A stretch of 64,000 bases of DNA from Fulvia fulva. Its lineage: Eukaryota > Ascomycota > Dothideomycetes > Mycosphaerellales > Mycosphaerellaceae. Positions 31,671-41,004 of this stretch are shown here, piece after piece. The stretch covers positions 3,534,001 through 3,598,000 of the forward strand of contig NC_063015.1 in the NCBI RefSeq assembly GCF_020509005.1. The letters are read 5' to 3'. The notes under the pieces were generated by a model. That model had not been told where the DNA came from. It saw only the letters and a list, made by a program, of their open reading frames with translations, and made no database searches. Made by a program: the position numbers and the translations under genes. Every line of letters starts with the position of its first letter. The first letter of the stretch is position 1.

Positions 31671-32398
31671 ATGTCGCAACCCAACAAGCAACCCAACAAG
31701 CAACCTTCCAATACCGAGCATAATGATCCCAAGCTAGAGAGATGCGCGCTGTGCAACGGCGTGAGTCATATACTCGTGGTAACATCTATTCGCCTTGTTA
31801 ACACCCATCTTAGCCTATGAACGAGCCCATCAATCTAGCTTGTGGCCATCGTTTCTGCTTTCAGTGCATCAGCTACTACCGCAAGTCATTCAACAATTGT
31901 CCCACCTGTACTCCGGTGGTCCACCAGAACATGCCTGCTCCGACTCCACAACAAGCCATTTACCCACAGAATTTCACCAATGCGCAAACACTTCCACAGT
32001 GGATGCTTCCTGGAGCCTCATGGGGTAGTCTTAGGATCGCACAACCACCACCGCAACCTATGTACACAGGTGACCCAAACATACATCTCAGCCGCGACCA
32101 GCTTCCTGTTCAGCACTTCAATGCGGTGCCGACACCTTTCCAGTACGGCGGCATGCACAATGGACCGCAAGGCACTATCACACCAGCGCAGCAGATCTAT
32201 CCATTCAGCTTTGCTCCCAACATGGGTCCTGCAGCGGGAGAAGATCAGTCAAGAGCACAGCAGCAAGGAGGTCTCGTGGCTGTTGCGCCACGCCCGCGGG
32301 GATCTTCTTCAGAACGACCTGCACAGACTCGCTCTCAGGAGCCAGAACAACAGATCGATGAGGAGCAGAGCGAGCGAACAGGATCTATATCGAAGTAG
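31671..32398 (+). CDS. RING-finger protein 2 of the tandem array
   Basis: Exon 1 is 31671-31760 and exon 2 is 31814-32398 (donor GTGAGT, branch GTTAAC, acceptor CTTAG), giving 224 residues. The N-terminus has a QPNK repeat. The RING is C3HC4: CALC at residues 25-28, then CGHRFCFQC and CPTC. After the RING comes LPQWMLPGASWGSLRIA, a motif shared with RING 3, 4 and 5, then a Pro/Gln-rich segment and an acidic tail (SQEPEQQIDEEQ). The intron lies two codons after the first Cys pair, phase 0, as in its neighbours. Probable ubiquitin ligase; partner and target unknown. Confidence 0.78.
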
Positions 32399-32611
32399 TT
32401 TACAAGCCTCGACGTTGCTACATGTACTACAGCCAGCATAGCGAAGGGTCCGACTTTCACCAGCGTGGCAGCATATGGCATGCTCTGGAGATACTCCGAA
32501 GCGTCTTCAGCATAGCTACTACGTACTCGTCAAAACTATATATACGCCACGACTAATCCTTGCCTATATAACATCGTCCTCTCTGCTCGCGAACTTTTGC
32601 GACATGAGTCT

Positions 32612-32645
32612 CACATGCCTGGACCTGCGGAGTGAATGACCAGCA
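32612..32645 (+). promoter_or_regulatory. Conserved upstream block of RING 3
   Basis: CACATGC followed after about 15 bases by GTGAATGACCAGC. The same block lies upstream of RING 4 and RING 5. The ATG inside it (32636) opens a frame that runs without stop into RING 3, so it may be a promoter element or an alternative start. Confidence 0.5.
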
Positions 32646-32776
32646 CGGGAGTTTCCGATATTCCGCTTAGCGCACACTGCAAGCGAGCACACAGCTCTTT
32701 CGATCTCAGCCTTTTCAACTGGAATAACACACCAGATAAATTCTCCAGCCGACAGCATCACGACCACTTCGACAAG

Positions 32777-33298
32777 ATGTCGCAACCCACGAAGCAAGGA
32801 TTCGTTCCCCAGGTCGGCCAGCAAAAGTGCGCGATCTGCGACAACGTGAGACACTTCTTCGAGTGACGTGCATCAACAATTCGCTGACATTTCTACCAGA
32901 TCCTGGCAAACCCCACCGACACTCGCTGCGGCCACCACTGCTGTCTCCACTGCCTGAGAGGCTACGCAGCCGCCGACGGTACCTGCCCTGTATGCGGCTC
33001 GGAGCTGTACGATGGTAACAGAACTACTGCGCGACCCACCGCCTCCGCCGCTACCCAAGACCACGTTCAGACCGCCCCAGCCTTGGCACCAGCCTTTCCA
33101 CAAGGCCAGCTCACCGGCGACCCAACACTTCCGCAGTACATGCAGCCTGGCGCATCTTGGGGTAGCCTAACCATCGCACCCGCACTGCCAGTGGTTCCGA
33201 GACTCGACGGCGAGGGTGTTCGTCAATCACGCAACCGGAACCAAGTACAACAGTTTCGGGTCAGCATCGCAAGGCCAGCGCAACGAGACAGGCGATGA
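32777..33298 (+). CDS. RING-finger protein 3 of the tandem array, tail possibly frameshifted
   Basis: Exon 1 is 32777-32845 and exon 2 is 32900-33298 (donor GTGAGA, branch GCTGAC, acceptor ACCAG), 155 residues. The RING has CAIC, CGHHCCLHC and CPVC, all eight ligands present. LPQYMQPGASWGSLTIA follows. The present frame ends RDRR at 33298, but another frame, open to 33374, encodes SASQG and SQEPEEDAREAQ, close to tails of RING 5 (SASQG) and RING 2 (SQEPEQQ). A single indel between about 33190 and 33255 would explain this. The start may be at 32777 or at the in-frame upstream ATG at 32636 (47 further residues). Confidence 0.7.
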
Positions 33299-33374
33299 CC
33301 AGGCCAACCAGGACAGCCAAGAGCCAGAGGAAGACGCTCGAGAGGCTCAGCACAAGGAGGAAGATCAACTCTAG

Positions 33375-33975
33375 AAGCAACGCGACGAAGGAAGTGTACA
33401 GAGGGCCAGGGATGAACAAGGCAGAGTAAACAGGCTGGTGTGGGATTCAAGCGTAGCGCCACCGGAGCGCTGGCGCATGGGAAGAAGATAGGAAGTTTGC
33501 AACGCTCACTATGGCTTGCTGTACATTGTTCTATAGCCTGGACCTACTAGTACTACCCTCAGCAATTCCAATCGGTCTTGCTTCCCGCAAAGTATTGACG
33601 TACTCGTCTTCCCATTGTGTGCTTTTCTCCCGCTCTGTGGCTCATCCACACGTTCCGTTCGCTTATGTGCCTCGGCAGTCTTCCATGTAGCTTGCGCTGT
33701 ATAACGATCAAACGAGTGCTGTCTCATAGAACGACTCAAAAAGCAGCGTCATTTGCTAAGGTCATGGTTGCTTTGATGGAGAGCGGTGCGTTCCTATCAA
33801 AGGCTAGCAAACCCGATCGTAGATATAGGCGGCTGTGGCGTACTTAAGTGACTCCAAATGACAGTTTAACACGGATATTGATATAACATTTGCTATACTG
33901 ACTTGAGGATATATACGGCTATCTGTTACCTCTAGAGTGGTGTTCGTATAATGGACGGGCTTATCGTGGTAGTCG
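33375..33975. other. Intergenic between RING 3 and RING 4
   Basis: No gene. Its last part (about 33890-33975) can be aligned with 35120-35204 upstream of RING 5, including TATACTGA and the TGTT-containing stretch, showing that the array duplicated as gene plus upstream DNA. Confidence 0.45.
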
Positions 33976-34010
33976 CACATGCGCGGCTTGCGCGCAGTGA
34001 ATGACCAGCG
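33976..34010 (+). promoter_or_regulatory. Conserved upstream block of RING 4
   Basis: CACATGCGCGGCTT, then CAGTGAATGACCAGCG. Nearly the same as the block before RING 5 and similar to that before RING 3. The ATG at 34001 is in frame with RING 4. Confidence 0.5.
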
Positions 34011-34156
34011 TGCGGGATTTTCCGATTGCTGTCTTAGCGTACTACGGCAATCGAGAGAAATGCTCTCTTCATCCTGCATCACAAGAAACCCTTCTTCGCT
34101 ACAGACACCAACACGACAAGTCGTCACGGATTTTGAAAGCAGCCTTCTTCCCTCAA

Positions 34157-34727
34157 ATGGCTGAATCAATGAAGTGCGCACTGTGTGGCGAGGTAAGGAC
34201 AACTTCTCGAGTCTATCGCTAGTATCTACTAATATCTGGCCCAGGATATGAAGTCTTCGACCAGACTACCCTGTCACCACTTCCTTTGCGACGGTTGCGC
34301 GAACAGATACCTAGCGACATCGAACACCTGCCCTACGTGCAATACCTTGGTGTACGAGCGCTCAACCGCACCCACACTCCAGTCCTTCAACTCGCCAACA
34401 ACTTTTCCGCCAAACCTATACCCAGTCCCTGCAGGTTTACCACTGTACATGCGTCCTGGAGCATCTTTCGGGGGGATGACTATCGCCGACCCAATACCAG
34501 AACGTCCATCCAAGCTAAGCAACCAACAAGTCGACAACTATCGCGCAGATCCTGTCCTCACCTCGCAGGGCGGCTCACAACACAATGCACCTGCTGGAGA
34601 CTCACCAATGCAGCAGAGCGGCCCCTCCAAGGACACAGCTGCTCAGGTGGCTCGAAACCCAGATCAAGGCGTCGAAAAGGGTGATCAGCTCACGAAGAAG
34701 TACACTGGAGGAGGGGATGGATCATAG
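34157..34727 (+). CDS. RING-finger protein 4 of the tandem array
   Basis: Exon 1 is 34157-34192 and exon 2 is 34245-34727 (donor GTAAGG, branch ACTAAT, acceptor CCCAG), 172 residues. The RING starts almost at once: CALC at 7-10, then CHHFLCDGC and CPTC. The shared motif is LPLYMRPGASFGGMTIA. A disordered Gln/Asn/Gly tail ends KKYTGGGDGS. Use of the upstream in-frame ATG at 34001 would add 52 residues; the short form has a weaker leader than the other genes, so this is a real alternative. Probable ubiquitin ligase. Confidence 0.72.
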
Positions 34728-35203
34728 GTATGAGCATGGTGTGTAAATGAGCCTGGTGCGAGCAGGGACATAGAAAGTCCAGAACATCAGTACAGTCTAC
34801 TACACATCGTCAACTTGAGCGTGCAGTCTGGAGCCACTCTTAGTATGTTTGTACCACTTCGTGTCTTGTCTGCGTGTTCTGCATTGCTCATGTGTCTTGG
34901 CGTAAACCCACACGTCTCGTGCTGTAAGGCTAACAAAAGGGTGCATCTCCGCGAACAAAGGGACACAAGGAAGTATTACACACTAGGGATCTAATCTTTA
35001 CCCGCTATGTAGTGGGCAATCATTTTCAAGAAAAGACTAGCAAACACGGCCGAAGATATAACACACGTGCCGCAGCTGGTGAATCCAGACAGACGTTTGA
35101 CCATAGACCCTAACATGGAGACTGGTATACTGATTCGAGAATGTACACAGCCAGCTGTTGCGACCAACTGGCATTATGGTGAACGTACTCGTTGAGGTGA
35201 CTC
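34728..35203. other. Intergenic between RING 4 and RING 5
   Basis: No gene supported. Holds sequence homologous to the region before RING 4. Confidence 0.4.
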
Positions 35204-35240
35204 CACATGCGCGGCTTTCGGTTCAGTGAATGACAAGCGC
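35204..35240 (+). promoter_or_regulatory. Conserved upstream block of RING 5
   Basis: CACATGCGCGGCTT then TTCAGTGAATGACAAGCG. It is followed at 35242-35260 by CAAGATGGTCC, which resembles the start-codon region of RING 1 (CAAGATGGTCC at 29896), although this ATG (35246) is not in frame with RING 5. Confidence 0.5.
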
Positions 35241-35430
35241 ACAAGATGGTCCGGCTACCAGCTCGAGAACAACCACATTTTTAAAGACATCCTACACTTC
35301 AATGTATACACAAACATACAAATCACCACCACCGCGAAGACAAGTTCGACATCCATCAACACACAAAGATCTACCTCACACCACCGCAAATTACCTGAAC
35401 ACCCTCAACACCCTCTACACCCTCTACACC

Positions 35431-35971
35431 ATGTCGAATGCCAACAGTCAAGGACTCACTGGCACCATGGCCTGCGGACTCGGCCCACACGTAAGTTGGC
35501 TCTTCGAGTCCACTACCCGCACGCATCTGCTAATACTGCTATCAGGTCTTGGTCTCTCCAGCCGTGACCCCATGCGGTCACCACTTCTGCACAGCGTGCC
35601 TGCAGCGGTACATCGAGACTGCAGACATCTGTCCTATCTGCAACGCCATCCTGGTCCACCGAGAGACTGTGGCCTTTCAACAAGCTCCTCACGCACCAGC
35701 CACGTCGCTGCAGAACGACCGTGCAAGGGTGGCCAACCTCCAGCAGCACCTGCTTCCTGAGGCGACTTGGGGTAGCCTTGGTGTAGTCCGGTCAACAGCT
35801 CCACCTACCCAGCAAAGCAGTGCAGCCGAGGACACCACCGCACTGGACACATTGGCTGAGGTCGCGAGCGCCGCTCCACCTGTCGATACTGCTCGAAGCG
35901 CTTCTCAGGGGAGCCCGAAACCAGAAGAGCGCTCACCAGGGAACGGCCAGCGCAAGAAGAAGGAGAACTGA
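35431..35971 (+). CDS. RING-finger protein 5 of the tandem array, first Cys pair degenerate
   Basis: Exon 1 is 35431-35490 and exon 2 is 35546-35971 (donor GTAAGT, branch GCTAAT, acceptor ATCAG), 161 residues. The second half of the RING is intact (CGHHFCTAC and CPIC), but the first ligand pair, CALC in RING 4, is CGLG here: the second Cys is Gly. Zinc site 1 should be weakened unless the nearby His20 (CGLGPH) substitutes. The shared motif is degraded too (LQQHLLPEATWGSLGVV). The tail is SASQGSPKPEERSPGNGQRKKKEN-like, basic at the end. It may be a decoy or decaying copy. Confidence 0.65.
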
Positions 35972-36125
35972 GGAAGTCCATAGGCCAGCGCAAGAAGGAG
36001 CATAGCACGAAGGAAGATAGTATGAGCATCGAAATAGCGCCGTCGAGGTGAAGCATGAAACGTCTATCAAGAAAGACTAGGGAAGTGCATAGGCCATCGA
36101 GGAGGAGCATGGCATGAGGACGAGG
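35942..36125 (+). repeat. Imperfect direct repeats at the 3' end of RING 5
   Basis: GGCCAGCGCAAGAAGGAG occurs at about 35945 and again at about 35983, and a related longer unit (GGAAGTGCATAGGCCATCG) recurs near 36081. The first copy codes for the RING 5 C-terminus and the next lies just past the stop. Confidence 0.6.
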
Positions 36126-36450
36126 CTGGCATGAAAATGTACTTAGCGCGACGGAAGCGCTCAAGTATGTGACGATGACAAGGAAAGCTATGGTGCCAGG
36201 AAGGACTTCTAATAAGTCCACCGCCGAGGTGCTATGAAAAGAGTCGTCGCGCGCAGAGACCGCGTGGTCAAGGAAAGCTACGACGTATTGACTAAAAGCT
36301 ATACAGTCATTACAAACTCTAGCTCCCCAACCTCCTCATGTCATCTTCGTAACCTCATAGCTGTTCGTGCTAGCTTTTAAAACGCCATGGCCATGCGAGT
36401 ATGCAAAGCTGTATCCCATTCTAGGTATCATATCCTGTGACCATCATTCA
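36126..36450. other. Convergent 3' region of RING 5 and the ABC transporter
   Basis: No gene supported. Confidence 0.4.
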
Positions 36451-39400
36451 TCATCCTTCCTTCACATACGCCTGCTCAGGCTGCTGAAACATAGCACTCT
36501 GCGTGCGTTCAAGAGCCGGACTCTCCGCTCCAAACCTTGCCTCCTCACTATTGAAGAAATCTTGCCTCCTAATCCCACTGCGGTCGCACATACTCCTGAA
36601 TATACCGCCCTGGTCGTAGAGACTGATGGGACTATCCAGCTCCGCGACGTTACCTTGGTCCATGACCAAGATGCGATCGTAGCCGATGATGGTCTTGAGT
36701 CGATGCGCGATACAGAGCAGCGTCTTGCCCTGGAAACCACGCACGATCGTCTTCTGGATCTTCTGATCAGTCTCGAAGTCCACGGATGAGGTAGCTTCAT
36801 CGCAGATGATGATCTGGGACCCTCGAACAAGAGCTCGTGCGAGAGCGAGGAGTTGTCGTTGACCAAGGGAGAAGTTGAGACCTTCGTCCTCGACTGGCGT
36901 GTCGAGGTGGATGCGACCTGCTTCGTCTTCGATTGTCTGCTCGGCGCCGACGAGATCTGCTTGGCGAAGGGCGTTCCATAGTTCGAGGTCTGTATGTTCG
37001 TTGAAGGGATCGAGGTTGCTGCGGATTGTGCCGCGGAAAAGGGTGGGGTCTTGTGGGATGATTGCGAGACGGGAGCGCAGATCGTGGAGACCGATCTTGG
37101 CGATGTTGACGCCGTCGATGGTGATGCTGCCGCCAGAGAGCTCGACGAGGCGGAAGAGAGTGGAGAGGATTGTGCTCTTGCCGGCGCCGGTGCGGCCGAC
37201 GATACCGATGCGTTCTCCGGCGCGGACTTTCATCGTCAGGCCCTTGAGCACGAGTGGTAGGCCGTCGCGGTATCGCATCTGCACATTGTCGAAGTCGATC
37301 CCTCCCTTCTCTGGCCAGGTTGGTCTGACATCGCCGAGGTGAAGTGGTGCTTCCTCTTCGAGCTGGGTGCCGTAGTAGTGGATGCGCTCTGTTGAGTTCA
37401 TGTTGTTCTCGACTTCAGCTAGCTGTCGCACGGTGAACTGGATCATCTGTACGATGGACAGGATATACGACAGCACCAAACCACCGGTGCTGGGATTGAT
37501 GGTGAATCGTGAGGTGACGACCAGGATGCCGACAGTGAACACCAGAAGATTTCCGAGGACATCCAGACGTGTTGACAGCCACCTTTGGTTAGCGAAGGTG
37601 AGGAAGTACGCGCCGTCCATGGAGTCGACGGCCTCGTCCACATTATCGGCGAAGCGTTTCTGGACACCATAAGCCCTGATCGTAGCCTGTCCGTTGACAG
37701 CCTCACTGAAGCGCGAGAACACAACACTTCGCAAGACAGCTTCATGTCTCTTCAGCTCTCGTGCTGAAGCTCGATAGTACCCGGCAGCAAGGACGAAGCA
37801 GATCGTCAGTGGTATCAGAGCGATAACAAAGTAGTAGTAGTAAGCGATGATGAGGATGAAGACCGAAACGATCATAGCCATGGTCAGGAAGAACATTCGC
37901 ATCGAGTCCGTGAGCGTGTTATCCATCGTGTCGACATCCTTGGAGAAGCGGTTCGTGATCCGGCCCATTGGCGTAGTGTCGAAGAAGGACATGGGCGCGC
38001 GCAGCACTCTGTACATTGCGCGGTCCAGCATCGTTTTCGAAGCCCTAGTACCGTACACGGTGAGGGTCACCGAGAAGGCGAACATCAACAAGGCTTGTAC
38101 AACGCCGAGAGTGGCGTACACACCAATGTATATTCCCAAGCTGAGTCCGAACCTGCCAGACGTCCAGTAAGACAGCCAAAGACTGGTCATGATGTTGGCA
38201 CCTTGTGAGATGATCAGTAGGAAGAGGATCAAAGGCGCGATCATGATCGACCCGCTGGCTTTGATGTAGGCAACGTAGACTCCCCATCCGACGCTCTTGA
38301 CGGCTCGTTCTTCGTTTTGCATGAGTGCCGCTGCTGGCTTCTTGCCCTTCTTCTTCTTGGCGTTCGTCTTCTCGTCCTCGATTTCGTCCTCAAGCACTTC
38401 CTCGACATCCTCTTTGGTTTCTTCTGCAGCCGTAGTCTTCATGAGCTCTTGGAATTCTTGGTCAGATTCCATCAGCTGTGGGAAGGTGGCGATCTTGTTG
38501 ATAGCGCCGTCCTTCATCCATACAATGCGGTCAACGCGGTGCAAGACGTGCAGCTGATGGGTAGCCAGCACTCGGGCCTTGCCCTTAAGAAGCCCACAGA
38601 TGGCATTGTCCATGATATGACGTCCTACGTGTGCATCGACAGCAGACAGCGGGTCATCCATAATAATAATGTCGGCGTCGAAATAGATAGCCCGTGCGAT
38701 GTTCAGACGCTGCTTTTGACCTCCGGAAACTGTGATACCGCGCTCACCAATCTCGGTCATATCGCCAGCGGGCAGCATATCCAAGTCAGGTCGAAGTGCA
38801 CAAGCGTCTACGACATCGTTGTACCACTTCTTGTTGTAGTCTCTGCCGAACGTGATGTTGTCCTTGACAGTAGCGTTCTGAATCCAGGCAGACTGTGGGC
38901 AAAATGCACGTCGGTTTGCACCAAAGGTGACAGAACCACTCGTCTTGCGCATGTCACCAGCCAAAGCGGCTAGGAACGAGCTCTTCCCAGAACCAACAGA
39001 TCCTATCACAGCCACAAGCTCATCTCTCCCTACGTTGAGATCGATGTCCCTTATCCGGAATGGCCTGGCCTCCTCAGCAAGTGAAGTCGTGCTGCTCGGA
39101 GTGGGCAGAGCATCAAGCTCACCCTTTTCGATCAGTTTCGAGCGCCACTTGTCTTCCTTCGCTTCTGCTTCTGCATCCTTCTTAGCTTGTTTCGCTTCCA
39201 GCTTCCTCTGCTTTTCGCCTTTCGGGTTCTGGCCTGGCGCACCATCGGATTCGTTCTTGGTGTTCCTCTCCCAAGTGAACTCGGCATGCTCGATTGAGAT
39301 CGCGTTCTCAGCATCGTTATCCCAGTTGGAATCATCGTTTGCTTCTTCGGCTGCCAGAAACTCGGAAATACGAGTGATCGATTCGTTGGCGTCCACGACC

Positions 39401-41004
39401 TGACCAAGTACCATTGGGAGTAAATTGAGCGGAATTCGAAGGGCATTGAACAGAGCCAAGGAGGAGAAGACGGGTGCCGGGTTGAGCACATGCTGCGTTG
39501 TCGAGTAAGTGATAAAGGCCAACATGCTCGAGAAGATAGGCAGTGACATCGAGACAGCCATGATACCGTTTCTGATGGACAGCAAAAACGAGACTTTGTT
39601 GATCTCCCGTGTCCTGATCTCGTTCAGTCGTTCCAGAAAGCTCGTCTCCCAGCCAAAATACTTGACGAAGCGTACAGAAGACACGATCTCCTGTGTGAGA
39701 CTGACTCGCTGATCGGTGATCTTGTTGATGAACTTTCGGCGAGCCATCAAGCTGCGAATGGCTCGTGCAAGCAAAGGCATCATGACACAGATGAAGGCGA
39801 ATCCGGCGAGCGCGCTGTATGTCAGGTTGATACACAGAAGTGCCAGGGTGAGCAGGATCTGGATTGGGCTGGTCCAGATCATGTGGCCCATGCCGCAAGC
39901 CTGGTCGATGCGGTATGTGTCAACGGACATGAGATTGACAATTCTGCCATTGCCCCATCCTTGACCGTCGCCGCTGACACCCTTCTTGCCGCTTCCGAGC
40001 TGCTTCTTGTACCATGCCTTTTCTTCCTTGCTTCCAGGCGCAAAATCTGGCTTGAGATCTTCTTCCGAAGCATGAGCCTTGCCGCCTGCCTTTGCACGTC
40101 CAGATAAGATCATGGCCTTCTCGAAGATCACACTGATCAAGACCGATCGACACTGTCCACCCACTATCATACCTCGATAGATGAAGTGGTTGATACATGA
40201 CGACTGACATATTTGCATGGCAGTGATGCCCAGAACAAGACCAATACCTTCGCCGACGTGGGGCGCAGGGATTTGACCAAGTTGCGCTCGATATGCGCGA
40301 CCCGCGAAAGCAATGAGATACTTCATGACGAACGGAGACAGAACTTGCAGCAGTGCTCCAAACAGGTTGGTAATGCCTCCTATCCAGAACTCCTTCTTGA
40401 ATGTGTCGTAAAGAGCCATAACGAGAGGATTGATCCGGCCAGGTTGAGCTCTTCGCTTCTCTAGGTTCGTATACAATCTCGCTTTCATAACTTCAACGCT
40501 GCGGTCTGGATTGACAGCCCAGATATCGTTCGTCTCCAGCGGCCGTTGATACCCGACCGACATTAAAGGTGAAATCCATTGGAAAGTGTAGACACTGAAC
40601 CATCCTGCTTCGTGCTCGCGGGATGGCAATCGTTCCTTGGGTACCGGTGGCGGCGGCTTGCGCTTCAGTGGATTGAGCCTCTGACTCCATGTTCGTTTTC
40701 GAGGTGATTCTTCTTCCGGATCGGGTGCAAGTGAAGTGGCAACGCTGGTTTCTGTCCCGGCGGTCCAATTACTTTGACTGCTTTCTACTTCAGGCCGCCT
40801 GTGCTTCTTGCCGAGGTCGCTGTCACTATTCGAACTCGTCTCCTCAAGTGCCTCAAAGTCAAGGACCTTTTCCTCAGATAGGTCTTTCTCATGGGTGACG
40901 CGCTCCAGAGGTTCCTCGGCCAAAGGGTCGGCATGATTTGTGTCATAAGGGCCGGGAGTGTCAGTATTGGCAGTCCATGGCCGCTCCGCGTCAGGCGCAG
41001 ACAT
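36451..41004 (-). CDS. ABCC-type (MRP/Yor1-like) full ABC transporter
   Basis: Intronless frame of 1517 residues from MSAPDAERPW (context CCAAACATGTC); an upstream in-frame ATG at 41091 would add 29 poorly supported residues. The layout is N-terminal disordered acidic region, TMD1, NBD1, linker, TMD2, NBD2, matching Yor1-type transporters without an MRP TMD0. NBD1 has Walker A GSVGSGKS (668-675), signature VSGGQKQR and Walker B IIIMDDPLSA, with Asp where a catalytic Glu would be, normal for ABCC NBD1. NBD2 has Walker A GRTGAGKS (1270-1277), signature FSLGQRQ and Walker B IIICDEATSS with the Glu. The linker has a KKKKGKK cluster. It likely exports organic anions or drugs at the plasma membrane or vacuole. 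EHEAGWFSVYTFQWISPLM before TMD1 is typical of Yor1 relatives. Substrate unknown. Confidence 0.9.
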   Translation of the reverse strand: MSAPDAERPWTANTDTPGPYDTNHADPLAEEPLERVTHEKDLSEEKVLDFEALEETSSNSDSDLGKKHRRPEVESSQSNWTAGTETSVATSLAPDPEEESPRKRTWSQRLNPLKRKPPPPVPKERLPSREHEAGWFSVYTFQWISPLMSVGYQRPLETNDIWAVNPDRSVEVMKARLYTNLEKRRAQPGRINPLVMALYDTFKKEFWIGGITNLFGALLQVLSPFVMKYLIAFAGRAYRAQLGQIPAPHVGEGIGLVLGITAMQICQSSCINHFIYRGMIVGGQCRSVLISVIFEKAMILSGRAKAGGKAHASEEDLKPDFAPGSKEEKAWYKKQLGSGKKGVSGDGQGWGNGRIVNLMSVDTYRIDQACGMGHMIWTSPIQILLTLALLCINLTYSALAGFAFICVMMPLLARAIRSLMARRKFINKITDQRVSLTQEIVSSVRFVKYFGWETSFLERLNEIRTREINKVSFLLSIRNGIMAVSMSLPIFSSMLAFITYSTTQHVLNPAPVFSSLALFNALRIPLNLLPMVLGQVVDANESITRISEFLAAEEANDDSNWDNDAENAISIEHAEFTWERNTKNESDGAPGQNPKGEKQRKLEAKQAKKDAEAEAKEDKWRSKLIEKGELDALPTPSSTTSLAEEARPFRIRDIDLNVGRDELVAVIGSVGSGKSSFLAALAGDMRKTSGSVTFGANRRAFCPQSAWIQNATVKDNITFGRDYNKKWYNDVVDACALRPDLDMLPAGDMTEIGERGITVSGGQKQRLNIARAIYFDADIIIMDDPLSAVDAHVGRHIMDNAICGLLKGKARVLATHQLHVLHRVDRIVWMKDGAINKIATFPQLMESDQEFQELMKTTAAEETKEDVEEVLEDEIEDEKTNAKKKKGKKPAAALMQNEERAVKSVGWGVYVAYIKASGSIMIAPLILFLLIISQGANIMTSLWLSYWTSGRFGLSLGIYIGVYATLGVVQALLMFAFSVTLTVYGTRASKTMLDRAMYRVLRAPMSFFDTTPMGRITNRFSKDVDTMDNTLTDSMRMFFLTMAMIVSVFILIIAYYYYFVIALIPLTICFVLAAGYYRASARELKRHEAVLRSVVFSRFSEAVNGQATIRAYGVQKRFADNVDEAVDSMDGAYFLTFANQRWLSTRLDVLGNLLVFTVGILVVTSRFTINPSTGGLVLSYILSIVQMIQFTVRQLAEVENNMNSTERIHYYGTQLEEEAPLHLGDVRPTWPEKGGIDFDNVQMRYRDGLPLVLKGLTMKVRAGERIGIVGRTGAGKSTILSTLFRLVELSGGSITIDGVNIAKIGLHDLRSRLAIIPQDPTLFRGTIRSNLDPFNEHTDLELWNALRQADLVGAEQTIEDEAGRIHLDTPVEDEGLNFSLGQRQLLALARALVRGSQIIICDEATSSVDFETDQKIQKTIVRGFQGKTLLCIAHRLKTIIGYDRILVMDQGNVAELDSPISLYDQGGIFRSMCDRSGIRRQDFFNSEEARFGAESPALERTQSAMFQQPEQAYVKEG

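Noticed and set aside
36367..40898. Plus-strand frames over the ABC transporter
   Set aside because: Antisense shadows of the long minus-strand gene.
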